Shown here piece after piece: positions 4,535-11,213 of a stretch of 11,213 bases of DNA; within the stretch, counting starts at the first letter, position 1; every line of letters begins with the position of its first letter. The stretch comes from Clostridiales bacterium (lineage in GTDB: Bacteria > Bacillota > Clostridia > Oscillospirales > Acutalibacteraceae): assembly GCA_021202245.1 (NCBI GenBank), contig JAJQDK010000036.1:1-11213 (forward strand), in the 5' to 3' direction. A program made the position numbers and the translations under genes. Under the pieces are notes generated by a model that did no database searches, was not told the DNA's origin, and saw only the letters and a program-made list of their open reading frames with translations.

Positions 4535-6751
4535 ATGAAGAAATTTATTATTGCAGTAGTGTGCATTGTGCTTGCAGTTCTCTTGTATGATGCGGCGTAC
4601 TACAGATTTGGATTTTACATTGATTTTAATCCCGATGAAGAAATTACAACCTTTATGACAACCGATGAGGATACTGTTTATATGACTGCAAACGGTGAAA
4701 CCGAGCCGTTTGAAATCCGAGGGGTAAATCTCGGCGTCGGTATTCCCGGTGAATGGGCTACAGATTACGCAATCGACGAAGAAACCTATCTGCGTTGGTT
4801 TCAGTACATAAAGGACCTCGGCGCTAATACAATCCGTGTTTATACTATTCTGCAGGATGATTTCTACAATGCCTTTTATGAGTTCAATAAGGACAACGAC
4901 GACCCTCTGTATCTAATCCACGGTGTGTGGATAAACGATTATACGCAAAATTCACATTATGACGCTTATGATGATGAATTTATGCAGACCTTTATTGACG
5001 ACTGTCGAACGGTAATTGATATAATTCACGGCAACAAAAAGCTTTCTCTCGGCTACGGAACGGGCTCCGGCACATATAACCACGATATATCCCAATGGGT
5101 TATCGGGTATATTCTCGGTGTTGAATGGGAGGACGTAACGGTTTTGTATACCGATGAAAAATACCCCGACAGAAATTCCTACGAGGGAGAATATATGTAC
5201 ACCACCGAGGATGCAACGCCTTTTGAAGCAATGCTTGCGGAGGTGGGAAATAAGACAATAGAATATGAAACCGATAAATATAAGCAGCAGCGGCTTATAG
5301 CCTTTTCAAACTGGCCCACCACAGATCCGTTTGAATATCCCGAATATCTTGAAGAGTATTTTATGAAGTGTGCGCAGGTTGATGTTGAGCATATAAAAAC
5401 TACGGACAGCTTTATTTCCGGACAGTTTGCCTCTTATCACGTTTATCCCTATTATCCGGATTACCTTGAATATGTTGATGACTGGACGGATTTGGGAATA
5501 ACGGATAGCTCCGAGTTTATTAACGAGGACGGAGAACTGAACACCTACAGAGCCTATCTTTCTATGCTTACCGAGCATCATTCAATGCCCGTTGTCATCT
5601 CCGAATACGGTGTATCAACAGGCAGGGGTATGGCTCAGGTTGACAAAAATACCGGCCGCAATCAGGGAAATATGTCCGAACAGGAGCAGGGAGAAGCGTT
5701 GGTTGAATGTTATGAGGATATTATGTCGGTGGGATGCGCCGGAAGCATTTCATTTACATGGCAGGACGAATGGTTTAAGCGTACATGGAACACTATGCAT
5801 GCAGTGGATTTAGACAATACGGCGTATTGGAGCGATTATCAAACAAATGAGCAGTATTTCGGGCTGCTTGCCTTTGATCCCGGCGAGGAGGAAAGCGTGT
5901 GCTACGTAGACGGCGATATATCCGAATGGTCGGAAAGCGACAAGGTGGTTGATAACGGTGATATGAGTGTTTCTATGAAATACGACGAAAAATATATATA
6001 CTTTTTGATATACAAAAAGGACTTTGATTCCGACAATGATATTTTGTATATTCCGATAGATACAACTCAGAAAACGGGCTCTACCTATTGCAGTAACTAT
6101 GACATCAAATTTGACCGCGAGTGCGATTTTGTAATAAGCATTGACGGCAAGAACAACAGCCGTGTGCAGGTTCAGGAAAGATATAACGTTTTGCGTGCTA
6201 TGTATTTTCACGATACCGATAACAGCGATGCTTATGTCAATGAGGTGGATAAGAATACAAATGTTTTTTCCGATATCAACCTGATACTTCAAACCTCACG
6301 TACGCTGGAGCTGGGACTTCAGAATTTGTACGGAAATGACGAGAATGATTATGTAAGCGGCATTACCGATGTAGCCGAAACATATGAAACGGGCATACTT
6401 GAATACGGCAACGCAAACCCCGAATCCGATGATTACACTTCGCTTGCGGATTTTATTTTTAACGGCGATTACATAGAGATAAAACTCCCCTGGCAGCTTC
6501 TTAATTTTTCCAATCCGTCCGAGATGATGATTCACGATGATTATTACGAGTGCTATGGCGTTGAGAATATTCAGATAGATGAAATGTATATCGGGATAGG
6601 CAGCGAAGAAACAAAGACCCCCCGAATTATGCTTGAATCATTTGCGCTTGAAGGCTGGGGCAAGGATGTAACATATCACGAAAGGCTAAAGGAATCATAT
6701 TATATTTTGCAGGAATATTGGGCGTCGGTTGATGCCGAAAGCGCCGGTTAG
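4535..6751 (+). CDS. Membrane-anchored clan-A type glycoside hydrolase with CBM9-like domain
   Basis: A 738-residue protein. An N-terminal hydrophobic helix (4-20) without an obvious cleavage site should hold it outside the membrane. Residues about 58-445 look like a TIM-barrel hydrolase distantly like families 2/5: RGVNLGVG (62-69), DLGANTIRVYT (94-104), GVEWE with candidate acid/base E197, and VISEYG with candidate nucleophile E357. FTWQDEW (407-413) supplies the aromatic residue expected at the last strand. From about 456 (VDGDISEWSES) to about 706 the sequence resembles CBM9/DOMON-like sugar-binding domains. The start is ATG 4535 behind AAGGAA. In synthase-dependent polysaccharide operons such enzymes trim or release polymer, and the neighbouring glycosyltransferase supports that role here. 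The substrate cannot be told. The protein is notably acidic and Tyr-rich. Confidence 0.65.
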   Translation: MKKFIIAVVCIVLAVLLYDAAYYRFGFYIDFNPDEEITTFMTTDEDTVYMTANGETEPFEIRGVNLGVGIPGEWATDYAIDEETYLRWFQYIKDLGANTIRVYTILQDDFYNAFYEFNKDNDDPLYLIHGVWINDYTQNSHYDAYDDEFMQTFIDDCRTVIDIIHGNKKLSLGYGTGSGTYNHDISQWVIGYILGVEWEDVTVLYTDEKYPDRNSYEGEYMYTTEDATPFEAMLAEVGNKTIEYETDKYKQQRLIAFSNWPTTDPFEYPEYLEEYFMKCAQVDVEHIKTTDSFISGQFASYHVYPYYPDYLEYVDDWTDLGITDSSEFINEDGELNTYRAYLSMLTEHHSMPVVISEYGVSTGRGMAQVDKNTGRNQGNMSEQEQGEALVECYEDIMSVGCAGSISFTWQDEWFKRTWNTMHAVDLDNTAYWSDYQTNEQYFGLLAFDPGEEESVCYVDGDISEWSESDKVVDNGDMSVSMKYDEKYIYFLIYKKDFDSDNDILYIPIDTTQKTGSTYCSNYDIKFDRECDFVISIDGKNNSRVQVQERYNVLRAMYFHDTDNSDAYVNEVDKNTNVFSDINLILQTSRTLELGLQNLYGNDENDYVSGITDVAETYETGILEYGNANPESDDYTSLADFIFNGDYIEIKLPWQLLNFSNPSEMMIHDDYYECYGVENIQIDEMYIGIGSEETKTPRIMLESFALEGWGKDVTYHERLKESYYILQEYWASVDAESAG

Positions 6752-6783
6752 CAACTGCTTATCCCGAAAGAAGGTCACGGATT

Positions 6784-7884
6784 ATGGGCGTGGAAGTTTT
6801 AATATATTGCTACGGTATAATTTGCCTGTGTATGATTGCATTTAACTGTGTTTGCATTTTTTCCTTTCGCAATCGGGACAGAAGAATTAAAAGGTGCAGC
6901 CGCAGTCTGGATTATCATATTCAGCGGCAGACGGATATTTTGTCAAAAGGCGAAGAGCCGGACGATAAGGAATACAGGTATCTGAACCGCAAACTTTCAA
7001 AAATCGGTAACCTTATGGCGTTTAATATGTCTGTAGACAAGCTTATGAGCAGGGACAGTAAGCTCGCCGAGAGGTATCTGGAGGCAATACGCCCGGTTAT
7101 TTTATACCTTGCGACTGTATATATCAACAAGGAAAGCATACAGTCGGTGTATTTTCTGCATATACTTGAAAAATATAAGATTAACAATCATCTTACGGTA
7201 GATTCAATTACAGAGCTTGTTATGCAGTATCTTAAAAAGCCGAATCTTTATTGCAGGGTTAAAGCGATGAAATTTTTGTATAAATCAAAAAGTGAGAACG
7301 ATGTAGTAAAGGGTGTGCTTATACTTGAGGATGAAAAGGTATATTTCAATCAAAAGCTGCTCACCAACGGATTTATGAGCTTTGAGGGCGACCACAGCCG
7401 TTTAATTGCGGCGCTGCTGAGTGAGTTTGACTGTTTGCATTCCGAAACGCAAACGGCGGTTCTTGAATATATTCGCTTAAAAAGCGGCTGCTGCTGTCAG
7501 CAGATGTTTAATTTTCTTTGCAATGAAGAGTATGACGATGAGGTTCGCTATTCTGCGCTGCGGTATTTCGGCAGATATTATTATGAGCCGGCAAAGAATG
7601 TTTTGCTTGCCTTTTTGTCCGATGCCGATGATGAAAAACAGATATACGCTTCAATTTCTGCACAGGCGCTTGCAATTTATCCGGGAAAGGACACAATTCA
7701 GGCTCTCAAGGACGCCGTGTCAAGCTCCGATTGGTACGTCCGTTACAATGCTGCGCAAAGTCTTGAAGCGCTCGGCGTAACCTATAACGATCTTGCTGAT
7801 ATTGTATACGGCAGCGACCGCTACGCAAGAGAAATGATTACCTATTGCTCCGAACACAAAAATCTTACATTAGAGGCGATATAA
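6784..7884 (+). CDS. Membrane-anchored HEAT-repeat protein
   Basis: A 366-residue protein with one N-terminal membrane helix (about 4-28, with Cys at 9, 14, 16, 22 and 24), then a basic stretch RNRDRRIKR that points the remainder into the cytoplasm. From about 100 to 350 it is almost entirely helical and falls into repeats of 30-40 residues typical of HEAT/ARM solenoids; the clearest are VRYSALRYFGRYYYEPAKNV (about 256-275) and a last repeat containing YVRYNAAQSLEALGV. No catalytic motif is visible. The start has AGAAGG about nine bases upstream. It sits between the anchored hydrolase and the glycosyltransferase, so a scaffold or regulator bound to the synthase is likely. This is a role suggested by context only. 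Confidence 0.7.
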   Translation: MGVEVLIYCYGIICLCMIAFNCVCIFSFRNRDRRIKRCSRSLDYHIQRQTDILSKGEEPDDKEYRYLNRKLSKIGNLMAFNMSVDKLMSRDSKLAERYLEAIRPVILYLATVYINKESIQSVYFLHILEKYKINNHLTVDSITELVMQYLKKPNLYCRVKAMKFLYKSKSENDVVKGVLILEDEKVYFNQKLLTNGFMSFEGDHSRLIAALLSEFDCLHSETQTAVLEYIRLKSGCCCQQMFNFLCNEEYDDEVRYSALRYFGRYYYEPAKNVLLAFLSDADDEKQIYASISAQALAIYPGKDTIQALKDAVSSSDWYVRYNAAQSLEALGVTYNDLADIVYGSDRYAREMITYCSEHKNLTLEAI

Positions 7885-7888
7885 GCGT

Positions 7889-7918
7889 ATGATGGATGCA
7901 TTTAAGCTGTTTTTTTAA
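7889..7918 (+). CDS. Nine-codon ORF abutting the glycosyltransferase, or its out-of-frame true N-terminus
   Basis: ATG at 7889 opens MMDAFKLFF and stops at TAA 7916-7918, two bases before the glycosyltransferase ATG at 7921. That ATG has no Shine-Dalgarno sequence of its own, so translation may be coupled. The stop arises within a run of seven T (7910-7916). One extra T would fuse the peptide in frame through Leu-Thr to the glycosyltransferase, giving a natural-looking membrane N-terminus. Only a weak GAGG (7873-7876) lies upstream. It is either a coupling ORF, a slippage-controlled start, or a sequence error. Confidence 0.35.
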   Translation: MMDAFKLFF

Positions 7919-7920
7919 CT

Positions 7921-9294
7921 ATGTGGGAATATTTTTTTGTTGCGTATCTGATAGGCTGCTCAACATTTTTGCTCCTGGCTGTTGTGGTGGGTTCATCAGA
8001 GCTTTACAGCGGCAGAAGAAAAAGACTGTTAAAGAATGAAATTAAAGAGGATATCGACATTCCCGTTTCTGTTATAGTTCCGGCGTATAACGAAGAAATT
8101 ACCATAGGCGCAACCCTGCGTTCACTGCTTGACCTTGAATACAGGTCATATGAGATTATCATTGTGGACGACGGTTCAACGGATAAGACCGCAGATATTT
8201 TGATTTCTGACTATAAAATGCATAAAACTGCCAAGCCCATACGCAAGCAGCTGAAGTGCCGCAGCGAAGAGGCGGTATATGAAACATTTGAGTATAAGGT
8301 CCCCGTGACGTTTATATGCAAGAAAAACGGCGGTAAGGCGGATGCGCTTAATATGGGAATAAATGTTTCCCGCTATCCCTACTATGTGTGCATAGACGCC
8401 GATTCGATTTTGCAGTATGATTCGCTTGAGCAAATTGTGCGTCCGGTGATTGAAAACGAAGATGTTGTGGCTGTGGGCGGTGCCGTCAGACCCTCCAACG
8501 GCTGTGAAATAGTAAACGGCAGAGTTAAAAAATACAAATTGCCCCGAAAAATTCTTTCCTGTATGCAGGTGCTTGAGTATGACCGCTCGTTCCTTGCGGC
8601 TCGCCTGCTTTTTGATAAGTTCAACGGCAGTCTTATTATTTCCGGCGCTTTCGGGCTCTTTAAAAAGGACGTCGTTATAGCTGCCGGAGGATATGATTCG
8701 TCAACTATGGGAGAGGATATGGAGCTTGTGGTAAAGCTTCATGTATACTGCCGTGAGCACGGACGCAGATATTTGATTAAGTATGCCTATAACGCTATAT
8801 GCTGGAGTCAGGTTCCCGAAAGCCTTAAGGACCTGACGGGTCAGCGCAGGCGGTGGCATATCGGACTTTTTCAGTCAATGATGAATCACCGCAGAATTTT
8901 GGCAAATCCCAAATACGGCTTGGTCGGCTTTTTGTCCTATATATATTTTTTAATCTACGAACTGTTTTCACCCTACATAGAGGTATTCGGCGTGCTGACA
9001 ATTGTCTTTGCCTTTTTAGTGGACCTTATCAACGTGCCGTTTATGATATTATTTTTCTTGATTTACGCAATATATTCCTCGGTATTATCGCTGACGGCGT
9101 TTTTTGCAAGAGTACAGACGATAGACCTCACAATATCGTTTTTTGATGTAGTTAAGGCGATATTGCTGTGTTTCTTTGAAACAACAATCCTGCGCTTCAT
9201 ACTTGCGTGGGTGCGTATGATTTCTCTTATCGGTTACCGAAGCAAGAAAAAAACCTGGGGTAATATTGAACGTAAGGAAATACAAATAAAATAA
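7921..9294 (+). CDS. Processive family 2 glycosyltransferase (cellulose/poly-GlcNAc synthase-like)
   Basis: A 457-residue membrane enzyme. One N-terminal membrane helix (about 5-24) precedes the GT-A catalytic domain (about 47-320), which begins PVSVIVPAYNEE. Four hallmark motifs are intact: VDDGS (82-86), DAD (159-161, metal and nucleotide-sugar binding), GED (264-266, catalytic base) and QRRRW (308-312), the last marking processive, membrane-embedded synthases. Three to four more membrane segments lie between about 335 and 440, and the tail reads KKTWGNIERK. The closest well-known relatives are poly-N-acetylglucosamine and hyaluronan synthases and BcsA, but the C-terminal PilZ domain of BcsA is absent. 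The polymer made cannot be deduced. The ATG at 7921 lacks a ribosome binding site; see the short ORF and T-run immediately upstream. The next gene's ribosome binding site begins at this gene's stop codon. Confidence 0.88.
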   Translation: MWEYFFVAYLIGCSTFLLLAVVVGSSELYSGRRKRLLKNEIKEDIDIPVSVIVPAYNEEITIGATLRSLLDLEYRSYEIIIVDDGSTDKTADILISDYKMHKTAKPIRKQLKCRSEEAVYETFEYKVPVTFICKKNGGKADALNMGINVSRYPYYVCIDADSILQYDSLEQIVRPVIENEDVVAVGGAVRPSNGCEIVNGRVKKYKLPRKILSCMQVLEYDRSFLAARLLFDKFNGSLIISGAFGLFKKDVVIAAGGYDSSTMGEDMELVVKLHVYCREHGRRYLIKYAYNAICWSQVPESLKDLTGQRRRWHIGLFQSMMNHRRILANPKYGLVGFLSYIYFLIYELFSPYIEVFGVLTIVFAFLVDLINVPFMILFFLIYAIYSSVLSLTAFFARVQTIDLTISFFDVVKAILLCFFETTILRFILAWVRMISLIGYRSKKKTWGNIERKEIQIK

Positions 9295-9308
9295 AAGGAG
9301 TGATAATC

Positions 9309-9977
9309 GTGCAAATTTCAGATTTAAAACAGGGATTATTCGGTTATAAAAAGGAAAACGTCTATCATTATATTTCGGAGCTGAACGAGGAATGTTCCCA
9401 ACGCATTGCGAAAACCGAGGAGGAATATTCTAAGCGATTAAAGGAGTTTGAAGCGCGCAACGCTCTGCTTGAAGAAAAATTAGCCTCTGCCGAAAGTCAG
9501 ATAGAGGCTTCCCGCAAAAATTATTCTGCAATAGCTGACTCCATTGTCGATGCACAGCACTACGCACTTCAAATGAAAAGCGCTACTCTTAATATGGAAG
9601 AAAAGAACCGTTCGGCGCTTTGTGACAGCTTTGAAAAGGGCAAGAAAACCGTTGAGGATTATCTTTCACGCATTAACTCGTGCCGTTTGCACCTGAAAGC
9701 ACAGCTTGAGGGCATAGATTCTTCTTTGGCAGAGATTGAGTCGGAGGCTGCCCGACTTGCCCAAGAACCTAATTCTTTCGCAAATAAAAATGTCAAGGAG
9801 CTTAAAGATACCGATGTAAGAGCCGAAGACGGAGCATATGCTGAGCAGGACAAAACCGTTGCGCAGCTTCCGCCTGAGGAGGATATTCCCGCAGCAGCTA
9901 ACGAATCGGGCTTTTTTGCGAAAAGAAACAAATTGCTGTTTAACATCGGGAAGGAAAGAAATGAAAAATGGGGATAA
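9309..9977 (+). CDS. DivIVA-like coiled-coil protein
   Basis: A 222-residue soluble protein. The start is GTG 9309, eight bases after AAAGGAG (9294-9300); an earlier in-frame GTG at 9300 overlaps that site and is rejected. The N-terminus QISDLKQGLFGYKKENVYHY followed by ISELNEE resembles the short membrane-binding head of DivIVA/GpsB proteins (FGY-x-x-x-x-V-x-x-x-I). Strongly heptad-like, Glu/Lys-rich helices follow (about 24-75 and 95-155). The C-terminal part (about 160-222) is acidic and probably disordered, ending RNEKWG. DivIVA-type proteins gather at poles or division sites and recruit partners. In this operon it may place the glycan synthase, or link it to the EAL protein whose gene overlaps its end by 10 bases. 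Family membership is likely; the role is inferred. Confidence 0.62.
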   Translation: MQISDLKQGLFGYKKENVYHYISELNEECSQRIAKTEEEYSKRLKEFEARNALLEEKLASAESQIEASRKNYSAIADSIVDAQHYALQMKSATLNMEEKNRSALCDSFEKGKKTVEDYLSRINSCRLHLKAQLEGIDSSLAEIESEAARLAQEPNSFANKNVKELKDTDVRAEDGAYAEQDKTVAQLPPEEDIPAAANESGFFAKRNKLLFNIGKERNEKWG

Positions 9978-11213
9978 ATATACGGAGAATAATTGCCGGA
10001 TTTATTGCGGCGCTTGCGGTATCGGTCAGCATCAGCTGTACGGCTTTTGCTTTGGACTCCGATAATTCCGATGCCGAAAAGGAGCTGATTTATGTAAGCG
10101 GCTGTCCGGATTCTGCACCGATAGAGTATTATAATTCTGAGGAAAATACATATTCGGGCTACATTCCTCAGCTGCTTGAGCTCTTTACCGAGAAATCGAA
10201 TTATAGGTTAGAATATCTTTCCGACGGAAGCAGTGACGAAAGAAAGCAAAAGCTGAAAAATCTTCAGGCCGAGATGATTTCCTGCTGTACAAAGGACGAT
10301 GCTTTTACCGATGAGCAGTGGAGCAGCGGAGTAACTGTCTTTACGGTGGAAGCCGACGGTGAAACGGTTGAATACAGGGTTTTATTTTCGGATATAGCTT
10401 CCGACGAGCTTATAGCTGATTTTAAATCGTTTGTCGGCTCTGTCACTCAGGCTCAATCCTCCGGAATACTCCTGAATATTGCGGCAGAGCAAGATTCAGG
10501 TGTGCCTGTCGTTTATTTTATAATTATCTGTTCCGCTTCTGCCGTACTGTTGACAGCCTTGGTTATCGTAATTGTTCTTAACAGAAAGCGCAAAAGGCAG
10601 ATGAAGCTGAACAAAGGCACAGATTCAATTACGGGAATAGGAAATTATCTTTATTTAAAGACATATTTTAAGCAATTTCTTAACGATAAAAACCGTTCGC
10701 TTTACAGTGCAGTTTATTTTTATGTAGACACCTCGCTTCTTGCCGAGGAGGACTCCGAAGCCCTGAATATTTATTTGCGGCGCATAGCTCTGATTTTAAA
10801 CGGCAATATTGCAGACGTTGATATTTTATCCAGAGTTGACGAGTGCGGCTTCTGCGTTATGAAAACCTCTTCTTCGGGTATGCGGGCAGACGAATGGGCA
10901 GAAGAAATGCTCAGACAAATTGAAGCAGGTCAGAAAGAAGCGTGCGATGTTAAGGAAGCAAAAGTTTATGCCGGAGTTTATCCTCTGCACACTCACGACA
11001 GAGATCCGGATGAAATCATACTTAAAGCGAACCGTTCCGCTCTGTATGCAAAAAAGACCGGCAAGCGATTAGCGGTCGGCACAAAAAGCCGAATTGAATT
11101 CGGCGGGGAGGCGGACGTACTGCGAAGTCAGCTTGACGATGCATTTGAAAACGATGAATTTACTGTTTATTTGCAGTTTTTTGTAAAGTCAACAGGCGAT
11201 AAAATATTCTGCT
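9968..11213 (+). CDS. Sensor protein with degenerate GGDEF and partial EAL domain (c-di-GMP turnover), 3' cut by window
   Basis: The frame is open from ATG 9968 to the window end (415 codons seen). A signal peptide (about 1-28, ending TAFA) leads to an outer domain of some 140 residues (38-176) in which YSGYIPQLLELFTEKSNYRL resembles the start of family 3 solute-binding sensor domains, though shorter than usual. A membrane helix (179-204) with a basic stop NRKRKR follows. Residues about 217-375 form a GGDEF fold (DSITGIGNYLYLKTYF), but the signature is RVDECGFCV, so cyclase activity is not expected. From about 383 LRSQLDDAFENDEFTVYLQF is the start of an EAL phosphodiesterase domain; its catalytic motif lies beyond the edge. 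The start overlaps the DivIVA-like gene by 10 bases, with AAGGAAAG upstream. It probably degrades or senses c-di-GMP, the ligand of the riboswitch at the head of this operon. Confidence 0.82.
   Translation, partial: MGINIRRIIAGFIAALAVSVSISCTAFALDSDNSDAEKELIYVSGCPDSAPIEYYNSEENTYSGYIPQLLELFTEKSNYRLEYLSDGSSDERKQKLKNLQAEMISCCTKDDAFTDEQWSSGVTVFTVEADGETVEYRVLFSDIASDELIADFKSFVGSVTQAQSSGILLNIAAEQDSGVPVVYFIIICSASAVLLTALVIVIVLNRKRKRQMKLNKGTDSITGIGNYLYLKTYFKQFLNDKNRSLYSAVYFYVDTSLLAEEDSEALNIYLRRIALILNGNIADVDILSRVDECGFCVMKTSSSGMRADEWAEEMLRQIEAGQKEACDVKEAKVYAGVYPLHTHDRDPDEIILKANRSALYAKKTGKRLAVGTKSRIEFGGEADVLRSQLDDAFENDEFTVYLQFFVKSTGDKIFC

Noticed and set aside
5810..6292. 160-codon minus-strand ORF
   Set aside because: It is antisense to the hydrolase gene, which is supported by motifs across this region. 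It has no plausible start context and its hydrophobic composition is the mirror of acidic codons.
4535..9294. Assignment as a cellulose (bcs/ccs), Gram-positive pel, or Listeria pss type operon
   Set aside because: There is no PilZ domain, no recognisable BcsB-like or PelF/PelG protein, no GH8 hydrolase and no acetylation genes. The VTC, DUF4956, CotH and HEAT members are extra. Only the general logic is shared.
10264..10446. 60-codon Ser/Thr-rich minus-strand ORF
   Set aside because: It lies inside the sensor domain of the GGDEF/EAL gene on the other strand and has no homologous motif or initiation signal.
1..11213. tRNA, rRNA, CRISPR arrays, transposases or direct-repeat borders
   Set aside because: I looked on both strands and saw no cloverleaf-type sequence, no spaced repeats, no transposase-like protein and no clear target-site duplication.

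Overview
The window looks like chromosome of an anaerobic Firmicute of the class Clostridia (my guess is a gut Oscillospiraceae/Ruminococcus-type lineage). The grounds are moderate-to-low GC, A+T-rich intergenic DNA, Gram-positive style Shine-Dalgarno sites (GGAGG, AAGGAGG), TTG/GTG starts, a class I cyclic-di-GMP riboswitch followed by an intrinsic terminator, and protein families common in that group. This is inferred from sequence style only.

Left part (1-1262). A minus-strand unit runs from a good promoter (1090-1062) through a structured leader with a GAAA-capped hairpin, a small gene that appears to carry a one-base frameshift (932-742), and a 145-residue HD-domain hydrolase of the small (p)ppGpp-hydrolase type (735-298). 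It ends at a perfect 15-bp terminator hairpin (46-16). In its 3' flank, on the plus strand, lie a heavily base-paired leader-like segment (71-238) and a 26-codon ORF with an excellent ribosome binding site that runs into the hydrolase gene. It may be the stub of a gene cut by whatever brought the hydrolase unit here.

Right part (1263 to the end). A single plus-strand operon of at least eight genes starts at a near-consensus extended -10 promoter (1263-1291). A class I c-di-GMP aptamer (1312-1386) and an intrinsic terminator (1380-1419) sit immediately downstream. The genes in order are: VTC-domain protein (polyphosphate polymerase fold), DUF4956 membrane protein, CotH-family kinase, membrane-anchored TIM-barrel glycoside hydrolase with a C-terminal CBM9-like domain, membrane-anchored HEAT-repeat protein, processive family 2 glycosyltransferase with membrane segments, DivIVA-like coiled-coil protein, and a sensor protein with signal peptide, membrane segment, degenerate GGDEF domain and the beginning of an EAL domain, cut by the window end.

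Reading of the whole: this looks like a synthase-dependent exopolysaccharide (or secreted glycan) system. The glycosyltransferase would make and export a polymer, the anchored hydrolase would trim it outside, the HEAT and DivIVA-like proteins may scaffold or place the synthase, and the VTC-DUF4956-CotH trio may phosphorylate or otherwise modify a surface component. c-di-GMP would enter by RNA sensing at the head of the operon, and the EAL gene at its tail could close a feedback loop. The synthase itself carries no PilZ domain. The combination is not one I recognise as a characterised pathway. It differs from bcs cellulose, Gram-positive pel, Listeria pss and B. subtilis yda operons in gene content.
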